From Merluccius polli (Eukaryota > Chordata > Actinopteri > Gadiformes > Merlucciidae), in contig JAOPHQ010000378.1 of the NCBI GenBank assembly GCA_030340625.1, positions 1-64,000 on the forward strand: a stretch of DNA of 64,000 nt, in the 5' to 3' direction. Shown here one piece after another: positions 29,901 to 40,979 of the stretch (position 1 is its first letter; each line of letters opens with the position of its first letter). Both the position numbers and the translations under genes were made by a program. Below the pieces are notes generated by a model that did not search any database, was not told the origin of the DNA, and saw nothing but the letters and a program-made list of their open reading frames with translations.

Positions 29901-32081
29901 CAGCATAGGTTTGCTTCGGTGCGTGTTTTGAATGCGTAAGGAAAACGCGGAGTGGATTTCTATTTCTATGGGTATTCCCCCGACTGATAAAGTGGAACGG
30001 ATTGGATTGTGAAGCAATGGAAAGACCGCTGGACTAGTAGACCAGTCATGCGCTCATATTTTTGATGGCAAATGTGGGGGGGTCCAAACGACTTTTTTGC
30101 AAGGGTGGGGGGGATGTGTCCCCCCCCAATTATATTATGGTGATGCCCATGTCTCCTCATCTCCATCATCTCCGCCTCTATGTTGAAACCACCAAACTGT
30201 GAGTGACTTGATGCGCTGCATTGGAGCTCGCCCTCTACTGGCTCAGAAAACACTTTAAGACCACTACACCGTTTATACACGGACCATTCACTGGGATGCT
30301 CACAATATTATTAGAAGATACATGAGGTCTTCATGAGCGGACGTCACCTACTGCTGTGTGGATGGATGTGGTGGAATATATGAACTATACACCACAACAA
30401 ATATATGAGCTTCTATAATATATACTTAATTAAAGTCTTTGCATAAATTAAGTCTTTGCATAAAGTCTAGTCTATAAATAGCTCCCTTCCTCTCTCCAAC
30501 CTAAAGGTGTTCAGTTAGTAGCATTGGCATCTCCACTGTAGCCAGGAAGTGTGGAGGCCATGCATCTCCTCACTTCTTTCTTGTGCAGATCCCTTAGTTG
30601 TCTTGCGTCCTTGCAGACATGTCCACTTCCCCCCTTAGTGTAATGCTAATGAACCTGGCCTTGGCCATGGCCAGGTCACTCCCCTCACCTTTTGTCTCCC
30701 TTGTTGTTACTGCCCACGATGTGAAAGTGTCCCTCTAAAGGCCGCGGTATACTCGCCGTTCCCAAGCTGTCGCGTGACGTTGTGACGTCAAAATGACGTA
30801 GATCTCGCCGGCGCGACAGGATTTTGGCCCGTTCGCGCCGTGTCGCGCACCTCTCTTTTTTTTTCAGCGGCGCGCGACAAAGCGGAAACAGAAACACGGA
30901 CGAGTTCGAAGGCACATTGTAATGCGCCTTATTGCTAAGGCTTCTTTCTTTATATGTTCTATTTTATTGTGTGGTGTAGGCCTATATTTTTTCGCTAATA
31001 AACCGTGGTGTTACGGAAGTGCTGTCTACTGTTGTTGTGGTGAAAGACGAGTGGAATTACATGGCTGAAAAACTATCTCACAGCGGGATTAAGTTATAAA
31101 ATAAAAGTATATAAGATAATCATTAAGTTATTAAGATGGATGCTTACAAACACGATTCATATGAGAACTGCTGCCATACACTGGACTGTTGATGGCTGAC
31201 CAGGTGTGGCAGTGATGTAGAATAACAGCAATGTAAAGTAATAGACATAATGCTGTATAGTGAGAGACATCCCGGTGAACTATTCTAATGAAGACACAGG
31301 GGTGCCAGTATTAGCTTATCTCTTCTTTTACTGCGTAGAAATAGCAGAGTCGGTCGCCTTTCCTCAGTGGCGCCACCTCTGTTCAGGAGAAGACTGCAAC
31401 TACTGTCGCGGCCACCAGCGCGAGTATAAATAGTTACCGTGCTCCCGTGATGTCACATTGTCGCACGACAGCTTGGGAACGGCGAGTATACTGCGGCCTT
31501 TAGAGTCATGTCCACCCATTGTCTCTCTGAAGAGGTTAATGCTCCCATGTGTCTTCCCATGATCAGGACTTTAATCAAATACTTTGTTGACAAGAAGTGT
31601 CCTAAAAGAAATGATTCTTCATCAAATTAAATGATTCGTCATCAAAATAAATAAATAAAATAAATACAGACACTTACACTTCTGTACACCTGGTTTCAGC
31701 CTCCCCACTCCACCATGCTCCACACTGGGGGGGAAACACAGTGAGAGCAGCATGTTGGCTTTAAACATGGAAACATTCACCTTCATCATCTGCTGGATCA
31801 TCACTTTCTACACAACATGAGTTACAGTTACACTTCATCTAGCAGGCGGCTGAATCCTTGGAGGAGACATTGTCTCACTGAGTGGTGAGCTGTCCTCTCC
31901 ATACCTGAGAGTGTCCAGTCTCCAGCCTGGATCCTCCAGTCCAGCAGAGAGCAGCGTAACTCCTGAGCCTCCTGCAGGGTGATTGTAGCTCAGGTCCAGC
32001 TCTCTCAGATGGGAGGGGTTGGAGCTCAGAGCTGAGGCCAGAGAAGCACAGCCTTCCTGTGTGACCATGCAGCCAGACAAG

Positions 32082-32125
<44 letters not shown>

Positions 32126-35100
32126 ATTCTTATAAAACAAATCTATATTTAGGTGTGTGATTTCTAACTTTATTGGATGTAAATCTGTTAAATGTCTTCT
32201 GATGAGGAACCGTGTGGTTTAACTGTTTGCACATTGAGTCCCACTGACCTGAGAGTCTCCAGTCTACAGTGTGGACTCCCCAGTCCAGCAGAGAGCAGCT
32301 TCACTCCTGAATCCTGCAGATCATTGGTACTCAGGTCCAGCTCTCTCAGACTAGAGGAGTTGGAGCTGAGAACTGAGGCCAGAGCTTCACAGCATCTCTC
32401 TGACAGATTACAGTCAGTCAGCCTTTCATAATCAAAACATACAAATATCAATTATTATAGGTTTCGCAGAAATTACAGAAATATGTTTTAAACATCATGC
32501 AAAACTGGAAATAGTTTTGCTTCTAATCACTTTAAAAACACATTGTAAAACACAATATTTAAGAACAGTCTTCATAGAAATATGTGTATACCATGAATTA
32601 ATACTGAAGCACACATTTAGGTATTACATTTATCACATTGAGTCCAACTGACCTGAGAGTCTCCAGTCTACAGTGTGGACTCCCCAGTCCAGCAGAGAGC
32701 AGCTTCACTCCTGAATCCTGCAGATCATTGGTACTCAGGTCCAGCTCTCTCAGACTAGAGGAGTTGGAGCTGAGAACTGAGGCCAGAGCTTCACAGCAGA
32801 ACTCTGACAGATTACAGCCATTCAGCCTTTAATGAACAATAGATACAAACATGTTAGATTCCTACACTTTTCAAATTTTCAACATATACATTTGTATAAA
32901 GCAAAGCTAAATAATTAACAAAAATTCTCACTTCTTCATTCATTTAAATCAACTCCTACATGTAGACACTGTAATGTCCAGTGAACTGTGTTATTTAATG
33001 TAATCTTATTGAACACACCATGTCATGGATTTGACTTTCAAATACAAAATAGATGATAGTTAATTATTGTTATTAGTGAACCTACAGATATGTTTTAGAG
33101 TCTTTAAACACTGGCAGCAGCCTCAGAAGACCCTCCTCTGAAGCAGAGTATTTCTTCAGGTCAAACACGTCCAGCTCCTCTTCTGATGTCAGTAAGATGA
33201 AGACCAGAGCTGACCACTGAGCAGGGGAGAGATATACTTTGGAGAGACTTCCTGATGTTAGGTACTGTTGGATCTCCTCCACTAGAGAACGGTCGTTCAG
33301 CTCATTCAGACAGTGGAACAGATTGATGCTTCTCTCTGGAGAGAGATCTCCACTTATCTTCTCCTTGATGTAGCTGACTGTTCCCTGATTGGTCAGTGAG
33401 CTACTTCCTGTCTGTCCCAACAGGCCTTGTAGGAGAATCTGATTGGTCTCCAGAGAGAGGCCCAGGAGGAAGCGGAGGAACAAGTCCAGGTGTCCGTTCT
33501 CACTCTGTAAGGCCTTGTCCACAGCACTCTGGTAGAGAAGGAGGAGTTCATCTTTCCTGGAGGTTGTTTGTTCTTCTGACAGCAGATTGACACCTGTGTC
33601 GATGAAGGACAGAAAGACATAAAGGGCAGCCAGAAACTCCTGGATGCTCAGATGGACAAAGCAGAAGACCTTGTCCTGGTACAGCCCACACTCCTCTTTA
33701 AAGATCTGGGTGAACACTCCTGAGTACACTGAGGCGGCTCTGATATCGATGCCACACTCCTTCAGGTCTGCCTGGTAGAAGACCAGGTTGCCTTTCTCCA
33801 GCTGGTTAAAAGCCAGTTTTCCCAGAGAAACAATGATCTCCCTGCTCTCTGAACTCCAGTGTGGATCTGTTTCAGCTCTCCCATGATACTTCTTGTCCCC
33901 CTGTATGGACTGAACCCACAGGAAGTGGGTGTACATCTGAGTCATGGTCTTGGGGACCTCTTCTTCTCTCTGGGTTGTTGTGAAGAAGTCCTCCATAACT
34001 GTAGCAGTGATCCAACAGAAGACTGGGATGTGACACATGATGTGGAGGCTTCGTGATTTCTTGACATGGGAGATGATTTTGCTGGCCAGCGTCTCCTCTC
34101 TGAATCTCTTCCTGAAGTACTCCTCCTTCTGTGGGTCGGTGAACCCTCTCACCTCTGTCACCATGCCAACACACTCAGCAGGGATCTGATTGGCTGCCGC
34201 AGGGCGTGTGGTTATCCAGATGCGGGCGGAGGGAAGCAGGTCGCCCCTGATGAGGTTTGTCAGCAGCACGTCCACCGAGGTCGACTTTGTGACATCAGTC
34301 CAGGTCTGGTTGTTCTGGAAGTCCAGAGGAAGTCGACACTCATCCAGACCATCCAAGATGAAGACAACTTGGAACCGGTCGTATCTGCAGATTCCTGCTT
34401 CTTTGGTCTCAATAAAGAAGTGATGAAGAAGTCCCACCAAGCTGAACTCTTTCCCTTTCAGTAAATTCAGCTCTCTGAAAGTGAAGGGAAATGTGAAGTC
34501 TATGTCCTGGTTGGCTTTGCCTTCAGCCCAGTCCAGAGTGAACTTGTGTGATAAGATGGTTTTACCAATGCCGGCCACTCCAGTTGTCATTATTGTTCTG
34601 ATTGGTTGATCTTGTCCAGGTAAGGGTTTAAAGATGTCTTCACATTTGATTGGTGTTTCCTCCTTGGCTGGTTTCCTGGAAGCTGTTTCAATCAGTCTGA
34701 CCTCATGTTCCTGGTTGACGTCTCCACTGTGTCTCTCAGTGATGAAGATCTCTGTGTAGATCTCATTCAGATCTCTTGCTTGTCCTGCTTTAGGGACTCC
34801 TTCAAACACACGCTGGGTCTTTTCCTTCAGATGAGACTTGAGTTTATGTTGGCACTTGACAGCAAAATATTCTGAATGAAGAAACAACAGAAGTCATCAG
34901 TCAGGATGTTAACGTGAGCGGTTCCAACTCGTTGCTTTACTGTTGGCTGAAAGAGTAATCAATCAAAAAATGATCAGTGTTTTAGCAACACCACCATCAG
35001 ATCCAAAGGTGTGTACAGTTTTTAATCTAAAGTTTGATAGAAACATATCCCCCATTATGTCATTTAGTCTGTGCTTTATATTTAAGCTGTGAAAATATGA

Positions 35101-36025
35101 GTCTATTACTGTTTTGTTTTTCAACATAAAAGTTTTGCTGATTTGTTTCAAAAAAACGTTGTCTCTTACTGCTCTGCAGAGAGTTGGCCAGCTCCTCCTG
35201 CTTCAACTGCTTCAGGCAGAGCAGTGTGATGTCTACCACTCCCTCTATGGCGCGCCTCCTCTGCTCCTCTTCCTCACCATCCACCTCCTCCTCCTCATCC
35301 TCCCTCTGCGTCTCTGAGCATTGTGGGTAATCTGGGAAGTGAACCCTCCAGAGCTTCTCCACCTCCTTGTCTAGAAAAGCGTGTGCGTTCTCCTTGATCA
35401 GCTGGAGCAGAACAAACATCAGTGAGAACTTGACTCTGAACTCACTGAGGACATCAGAAGCATCTGTCCTAGATTCACGTCCCGCTGGTCTACAGAGGGA
35501 AGCCTGGAGACCATCAGCACCACAAGAGATGCTTTCTAATGTTCATGTAGAGCTGGAGTCAAATGTCTTGTTGGACCTTTACACACCTGGATCAGCTCTG
35601 TTGGATACTGCTGTACAGACTGAGCACTGGGAACCTTTGACCTCTCCTGGTGTCTGTGGAGAACACACACACACACACACACACACACTTGTAAAGACTG
35701 CTTAATGGGGAGTCTGAAGGTCCAGAACTATTTAGTTTCCCCTGACTTGTTACGTCTGATGTACAGTCTGATATTCTGGTCTGTTTTCTGATCTGTCTGA
35801 AGCTCCTCCCTCTTCTTACTCGAGGGGCGTCCATCTTTAAATTGAGGAGATGATTCATAGGGCTGAGCCGACTATTTCAATATTCTGATATAAGTTCATT
35901 TGCTCGGTGTTCGAATCTCAATTCACGATTCGAATGCTTTGTTTAATTTTTAGGAAAAAGACACCTGCTGTCCAGTGAATGAGAATCTGATAGACTTCAA
36001 ACTAACTGGTTGTAAAAGCCCCAAC

Positions 36026-36065
<40 letters not shown>

Positions 36066-36199
36066 TTTATTAAATGTTCTAGGGTTCTCCATAATATCTT
36101 GTTTCCATGGTGATGCTCCCACTAGTCAGTTGCGGCCATAGAAATAAAATGTTGTGGCAAGTAGGGGTTAATGGTTTGGAAGGGTTTTGGTATGGTAGC

Positions 36200-36237
<38 letters not shown>

Positions 36238-37232
36238 GTAGGGTAGCGAGCTGATAGCGGTGTGTGTCTGTGCGCTCGGTTTATTATTTATTTCATGGTG
36301 AAAGCCCGGTGATCGACATGTTAAAGTTTCCAATTGTATTAGTGGCAATATTTTAGTTTGTAATGATAATATATATTTATATAATGTCGCTTTCTGGGAA
36401 AGTATTTAATTCAAACACCTTTGTGACCAGGTTTAACATAGATAGATAGCATAGAGATAGGATATTCAACTATTGTATTTTCATCATCTCTAACAAATCC
36501 TTACCTCTTCTCAACAGACTGATTTCCATCTTTAAACTGTGTATCAGGTTTATCCATAGACCAGTCACTCTTCATGGAGACACAGCTGGGTCCAGGGGAG
36601 TCTGCTCTCTGCTGCTGGACTCTTCTAGAAATACAAGAACCAGGATTCTAGACATCAGTATCAGTAGAGTCTGATGTCCTGGTCTGTTTTCTGATCGGTT
36701 TGAAGCTCCTACCTCTTCTTACTCGAGGGGCGTCCATCTTTAAAGCTAACAGGATGCACCATAGAGCGGTCACTCTTCATGGAGACACAGCTGGGTCCAG
36801 GGGAGTGTGCTCTCTCCTGCTGGACTCTTCTAGAAATACAAGAACCAGGATTAATGGACATTCAATAGATACTATATCTTTATAATGTCTGATAAATCCT
36901 TACCTCTTCTCAATAGACTGATTTCCATCTTTAAACTTAACAGGTTCAAGCACAGACCGGCCACTCTTCATGGAGACACAGCTGGGTCCAGGGGAGTCTG
37001 CTCTCTCCTGCTGCTCTGGGCTTCAACACAACACACACACAGCTTTTACTCAGACTAATGATGGTGTGATGATATATCACTGCTGAGCTCTGAGATGGAC
37101 AACAGTCACACACAGTTAGAGATCCTCTTCTTACCTGTTCTCCTTCTTCTTCTTCTTCTTCTTCTTAACTCTGCTGTGGCGGCCATGAGTGGTTTTAGAG
37201 GGAGGACCCCCCTCCTCTGTCTCCTCACCCAT
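25948..37232 (-). CDS. NLR gene 2: NLRC3-like FISNA-NACHT-LRR-B30.2 protein (12 coding exons, 1220 aa)
   Basis: Same gene family and orientation as gene 1. Exons 5' to 3' on the minus strand: 37232-37135 (ATG), 37020-36904, 36829-36713, 36624-36505, 35653-35587, 35401-35170, 34871-33086 (FISNA-NACHT), 32826-32653, 32422-32249, 32081-31905 (LRR), 31724-31678, 26501-25948 (B30.2, TAG). GT/AG borders and phases agree; 3663 nt with stop. Walker A GVAGIGKT is at about residues 348-355. It differs from gene 1 by three N-terminal repeats, three LRR exons, a lysine run in exon 1 and a shorter, different stretch after the NACHT module (TTSRKDELLLLYQS). Its last intron is interrupted by two extra transposons, and several nested elements lie just 3' of its stop, so its poly(A) site probably differs from genes 1 and 3. 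No disabling mutation seen. Confidence 0.88.
26502..27848. other. Gene 2 last intron, 3' part with (ATC)n and TACATACGTA arrays
   Basis: It includes about 180 bp absent from the other units (26545-26750), with GGTCCGGT/CCGGT motifs, then (ATC)n at about 26911-26980 and an expanded TACATACGTA-type array at 27280-27640. No gene. Confidence 0.7.
27849..28702. mobile_element. hAT element (CAGTGTTGTAGTC type), unit 2, without nested pieces
   Basis: Same insertion site and 8-bp TGTCTGAT flanks (27841-27848, 28703-28710) as in units 1 and 3, but only 854 bp long. It lacks the RecQ-like block and the TTA MITE. Here CGAGTC repeats are fewer on the left side. Confidence 0.85.
28711..29388. other. Gene 2 last intron, AT-rich middle part
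   Basis: AATAAT-rich sequence to about 29140, then unique sequence. No gene. It ends with TCTCCTCA, the target-site copy of the next element. Confidence 0.65.
29389..30151. mobile_element. 763-bp hAT-like element with 8-bp TSD, unit 2 only
   Basis: Ends CAAGGGCGTCACCA and (reverse complement) CATGGGCATCACCA match at 12 of 14 positions. TCTCCTCA flanks it at 29381-29388 and 30152-30159. Units 1 and 3 have an uninterrupted but slightly shorter site. Several G runs; no transposase. Frames inside (29397-29729, 29966-30280 and others) show no known protein. Confidence 0.8.
30160..30737. other. Gene 2 last intron, unique segment
   Basis: Matches 12160-12737 of unit 1. No gene recognised. Confidence 0.6.
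30738..31500. mobile_element. 763-bp MITE with about 54-bp terminal inverted repeats, unit 2 only
   Basis: The left end AAGGCCGCGGTATACTCGCC... and the right end in reverse (AAGGCCGCAGTATACTCGCC...) match for about 54 bp with few mismatches, including GTTCCCAAGCTGTCG. Flanking TA (or TAA/TTA) duplication; units 1 and 3 read CTCTAAGAG at the empty site. The superfamily (Harbinger or mariner type) is not certain. No transposase. Confidence 0.8.
31678..31724 (-). CDS. Gene 2 linker exon
   Basis: A 47-nt exon encoding VEHGGVGRLKPGVQK, the same position and phases as in gene 1. Confidence 0.8.
31905..32081 (-). CDS. Gene 2 LRR exon 3 (LSGCMVTQEGC type)
   Basis: A 177-nt terminal LRR exon with acceptor GTGTGTAG at the end of a (TG)n tract of about 38 bp (32084-32121). 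The first codon becomes AGC (Ser) where genes 1 and 3 have Arg. Contains LRELDLSYNHPAGGSG. Confidence 0.88.
32249..32422 (-). CDS. Gene 2 LRR exon 2 (LTDCNLS type)
   Basis: A 174-nt exon, LTDCNLSERCCEALASVLSS..., acceptor TATGAAAG. This exon and the intron upstream of it closely match 53814-54217 of gene 3. Confidence 0.88.
32653..32826 (-). CDS. Gene 2 LRR exon 1 (LNGCNLS type)
   Basis: A 174-nt exon directly after NACHT: LNGCNLSEFCCEALASVLSS. Acceptor CATTAAAG, donor GTCAGT. Confidence 0.88.
33086..34871 (-). CDS. Gene 2 FISNA-NACHT exon
   Basis: A 1786-nt exon, 24 nt shorter than in gene 1. FISNA (RVFEGVPKAGQARDLNEIYT), Walker A GVAGIGKT, Walker B FILDGLDECR, WITTRP, HIPVFCW, CFVHLSIQEFLAA. 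It ends ...DSKTYL at donor GTAGGT. The stretch after the winged helix is the most changed part relative to genes 1 and 3. Confidence 0.95.
35170..35401 (-). CDS. Gene 2 pre-FISNA helical exon
   Basis: A 232-nt exon, LIKENAHAFLDKEVEKLWRV ... REDEEEEVDGEEEEQRRR ... LKQEELANSLQ. Same borders as in gene 1. Confidence 0.85.
35587..35653 (-). CDS. Gene 2 short exon 4
   Basis: A 67-nt exon (one codon fewer than genes 1 and 3), HQERSKVPSAQSVQQYPTEL. Acceptor CTCCACAG next to (TG)n. Confidence 0.75.
35810..35840 (-). pseudogene. Dead N-terminal exon copy in gene 2
   Basis: Counterpart of 16596-16630 with the same GT-to-GG donor change. Confidence 0.65.
36505..37020 (-). CDS. Gene 2 N-terminal repeat exons (three copies)
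   Basis: Exons 37020-36904 (117 nt), 36829-36713 (117 nt) and 36624-36505 (120 nt). Each encodes the QQER.DSPGPSCVSMKSD motif followed by a variable stretch, FKDG and a basic end. All start and stop in the same phase. One more functional copy than gene 1. Confidence 0.82.
37135..37232 (-). CDS. Gene 2 first coding exon with lysine run
   Basis: The ATG at 37232 starts MGEETEEGGPPSKTTHGRHS, then RVKKKKKKKENR. The lysines come from a (CTT)n microsatellite on the + strand (37143-37165). Five residues (LSGEH) of gene 1 are missing. The run resembles a nuclear localisation signal. Confidence 0.78.
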
Positions 37233-37295
37233 AGTAGACTGGAGACCTGGACACACACACTATAGTGGGGGGACACATAATCACACACACATAAT

Positions 37296-37326
<31 letters not shown>

Positions 37327-37655
37327 CTGTGTAGAGTAAAGTGCTTCCTGGTAATAACAGGACGCTATAATAAATGTAATGTGGCTCTGGGATCTCCAAA
37401 AGACAGAAGTCACATCTCTACAGAAACTCAACAGCATTTCTAAAAGGTTGGAAACTAACGGACGTAAAAGAGTTGAAAGGGTTAAAGAGTGAGGAAGTCA
37501 ACGTTTAGTGTTTAAAACCAGAGAAAGCAGCTGAATGTTGGAGTCTGCTAATATAAGGCCTCTAAGTGTCCACATAGAGAGAGTATATGGACAATATTAG
37601 ACAGTAAAAGTAGAAAGTCTGCTCAACACGAACTTTATTTCCGTTGAAAGGCTGT

Positions 37656-37667
37656 GAAAGTGAAAGT
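37656..37667. promoter_or_regulatory. ISRE/IRF-like element upstream of gene 2
   Basis: GAAAGTGAAAGT, identical to gene 1, about 425 bp 5' of the ATG. Motif evidence only. Confidence 0.5.
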
Positions 37668-37959
37668 AAAAAAAACGGAACCACATGGCGAACTATTGGG
37701 ATATGTTTAGGGCGTTGTTTTTATTTAAATAAATATGAAATACTTTCCTCAATGTTTGTCGTGTGTGCGTTAAAATCTCCAAAAGAGTTATAAGCGAGTC
37801 GTAAACGTATGAGGAAGTCAGCCGTCTTTGTTGTTCAGTGGATTAAGGACGTTTCAGTTCATTAATTAATATTAATTAATATGTTAGTACTTTAATATTA
37901 GGAGATAGAGGTGGTATATGAAGAACAATAGTAAAGTGTAGATATAGTAGGAAGCCTAC

Positions 37960-38004
37960 CTTTATGTCCTCCGTGTTACAAGAAGGAGCCGACGGAGTGA
38001 CGGG
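37960..38004 (-). other. Probable non-coding first exon of gene 2
   Basis: Same ...GGAGGACATAAAG and GTAGGC donor as gene 1. Confidence 0.45.
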
Positions 38005-38006
38005 AG

Positions 38007-38070
<64 letters not shown>

Positions 38071-38104
38071 GCGGGGGGGGGGGGAGAGAGAGAGAGAGGA
38101 GGCG

Positions 38105-38184
<80 letters not shown>

Positions 38185-38336
38185 GCGGGGGGGGGGGGGG
38201 GGGGGGGAGAGAGAGAGAGAGAGAGAGAGAGGAGGCAGGGAGAGAGAGAGAGAGGAGGGGGGGGGGAGGGGGGGGGAGGGGGGGGGGGGGGGGGGGAGAG
38301 AGAGAGAGAGAGGAGGCGGGGAGAGAGAGAGAGAGA
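38005..38336. repeat. (GA)n/(G)n tract at 5' end of gene 2
   Basis: About 330 bp of GA repeats broken by GGAGGCGG and uninterrupted G runs (for example about 38189-38207 and about 38281-38296). Open frames through it (37876-38487 and others) are low-complexity artefacts. Confidence 0.92.
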
Positions 38337-38913
38337 TTGGCTCAAAGTCAGTGTCAGACAGTATAGCCACACTTGTAGTATTAACTCTGCTGCTGCAGTA
38401 ACAGTCGAGATAGTCTGTATAGATATCTAACCAGTGGCGGCTGGTGGTCAACATTTTTGGTGAAGCAAACCCCGTCGACCGACGCACGGAAACGAGCGCA
38501 CACCACCTAACCCCACACTAACCCCACCCCTGGGTAACATAACCGGAAAGGAAAGACATCCAGCCTACCTTTTCTTTCCCTAAGCTGTTCACCTCCAATT
38601 CCTGCTGTAGTGCATTGTGATGTCCTCTCTCTCCTGTTCTTCCCTCCAGACACTTAGAGTTAAATCACTACAAAATATGAAAACATTAGTTGTAAAGATG
38701 TTACATAGAGGTTATTTACGAGGTACTGTATTGTTTACTTCAATGAATACATTGTTGTGGGTCACTGACAGAGCTGTATTGTTAAATTGTCCCTTTATTT
38801 TTAACTTAACATTATAAAGCTTAAGTGAAGTAACCACCTTGCTCGGCCACAAGAAAACATAACTGTCTCTCACCTTGTGGTTCCACTCTGCCTCCTGGCG
38901 GAGTGGACAATAA

Positions 38914-39447
38914 CGCCTGTTACCCACTGCATTCAACCGTCAACGGAAGACGGAAGGCGTGTCTGACGGAGGGGGGCGTGGAATTTGCCGACGGAGCCAG
39001 ACGCAGCCAGCAGCCAATCAAATCGCTTCCCGCAACAACAAAGCCGCGCTCTTCCTGCAATTTGTTATTGCTCTTTTCTATTGCAAGATGGATCCCGTCG
39101 TAGCAAGAAGAGTGCTTTTCCACCGCCACTATCAACTTGTCCTCCATTTTTAATAAGGTTTAAATGTTCCCGCTGCGGCCGTCTGACATAACAGATGTGC
39201 TTTCCCGGGTTGTACCACCAAGGTGATTTCATTGGGCAGAGTCCAAGTAGCGTCACAGGACATATATTTGCATAATGTGATCTGATTGGCTGACGGATCC
39301 GTCGTGGCCAGAAAAGATAAAATTTTCTCAACTTTTCAACGCAACGAACGGAGCCGACTTGACTGACGGAGCCACAATGCATTGCGGCTCAGCCCCATTC
39401 AAAGTCAATGGGATGCGTTGACGAACGCATCCAGTGGGCAAGAGGCG
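38914..39447. mobile_element. 534-bp TAA-flanked MITE (PIF/Harbinger-like), unit 3 only
   Basis: Ends CGCCTGTTACCCACTG and (reverse complement) CGCCTCTTGCCCACTG, flanked by TAA at 38911-38913 and 39448-39450. The other three spacer copies have the empty site. A minus-strand frame inside resembles the start of a MADF/Myb-like protein of Harbinger elements. It separates the X-box (39469) from gene 2. Confidence 0.8.
39055..39147 (-). pseudogene. MADF/Myb-like protein N-terminal fragment in MITE
   Basis: From an ATG at 39147: MEDKLIVAVEKHSSCYDGIH then LAIEKSNNKLQ. The EDKLI..V..H...YD pattern is that of a MADF domain start, the accessory DNA-binding protein class of PIF/Harbinger transposons. 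The rest of the domain is missing. Only about 30 residues support this. Confidence 0.4.
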
Positions 39448-39468
39448 TAACTCAAGACGCTATGGCCG

Positions 39469-39483
39469 CGTTGCTTGGCAACG
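39469..39483. promoter_or_regulatory. RFX-like X-box upstream of gene 2
   Basis: Same palindrome as at 202-216, pushed to about 1.5 kb from the gene 2 first exon by the MITE. Confidence 0.4.
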
Positions 39484-40049
39484 CATGAATACGGGAGATA
39501 TTAAATAGTCCGCTCGACTTGTACAAATAAAAAAAAACTCACGATTTTAACTCTAAAACACATTAAAGTATTATTAATCAGGGCTCTAGACTAACTTTTT
39601 GCACTGGTTGCACTGGTGCGCCTAACTTTTTTTCTTAGGTGCACCAGCACAAAAGTTAGGTGCACCCAAATTTTCAACCGCATCGCATTTAACGCCGCAG
39701 TTTTACAGGTTCACTTTTTTTTTTTTTTTTTATCGCTGTCCATATAGGCAATATTGACTTGTAAATGATTAACTAACAATCTGGTCAACATAAAGTTCTT
39801 TATTTGAAGCACAATTCTACAAGAAACGTAACAAGAAAAAGTGCTGCTGCTAAAAGTGCGTCACTGAGCTGAAATTTAACCTTAATTCAATTAAATAAAT
39901 AAAAAATCTAAATTAAAAGTGCATGTTTTTTAAGGGCTTCAAACTGAACATCTCTCATGGCAATGCCTCATGGACCATCCTGCATTGCAGCCACATGCAC
40001 CTCAGATGGCCAAGTCCTGTAGTTTGGCCTTCTTGTTCTTTGACCTTGG

Positions 40050-40160
40050 CTAAACCAGCTTGCCACACTCTCTAGCATCAAAGTCTTCCAGACTTGGCCC
40101 CTCTACACTGATTCTTATCAGATCCTCCACTGTCTGAATGAAGGGATGCCCTGGCCCTGA
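40050..40160 (-). pseudogene. hAT transposase C-terminal remnant, unit 3
   Basis: Copy of the remnant at 790-903 with the same TAG stop. Confidence 0.6.
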
Positions 40161-40979
40161 TATTGACAGACACAGACAAACCTGCTGTGCTGACTGCCGA
40201 TTCAAATAATAATAAACACTGACAACAGCGACAGGCTGTCACTGTTTATCCCCGTAAGAAACACTATAGCAGTATAGCAGAACACTATAATTAGTTACCC
40301 AACTCAACTGTGCTTGTTCCCTTTGTGTTTGACTGTAATCAATACATTAATTATTGAAAATCCTTTCCCTCCACATCCACATCATCTTGTTTCTTGTGTC
40401 TCGTGTTCACCTGGTCTGTATTTGGAACCTCACACCTGATAGCAGCCTAATAACAGACAGCCTACCTGCTGTTAATAACATAACCACACAGTGATATGAC
40501 AACATTGTTTTTATTGAATCGATTAAAAATTACATCCCATTCTCTCAAACTGTATACTCCAACATGTACCTTAGCCTGTCGGATCATTGTTTGCACATTT
40601 GTCCAAGTAGCATTCTTCTGTAGCCCTACGAACGCACCTAGCGCTTAGCAGCTATGCTAGCAACTGCTTTCCGCGTTGATCAACATTGACGTCACCGTAG
40701 TGTAGCGATGGAGTCGCGTATCCAAGATCTCTGTAGTCCTCACACACAAGTTTCAAGAACAAATACAAATTAAAGCTCCAAGGAGCTGTGAGTCCGTTGG
40801 GGTGTGTCGTGGATAGTGACAGGTTCTGGTCCGCCGCGGTCCATGCAGTGTGCGGTAGACCGGGACGTCCTTTGACGTAGAGTCACAAAGAGCACAACGG
40901 TTATACAGCACCATCTACTGACTGTACTGACCAATTTTGAAGCAGAATAGACAAATTGAAAAAATGACCACAGAACCAA

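Noticed and set aside
37876..38487. Ser/Leu/Pro-rich 203-codon frame and Arg/Glu-rich frames on the other strand
   Set aside because: Pure translations of GA/CT and G tracts with no codon structure.
38920..39382. Several overlapping frames in the TAA-flanked MITE
   Set aside because: Only the minus-strand MADF-like start is kept; the others are shadows.
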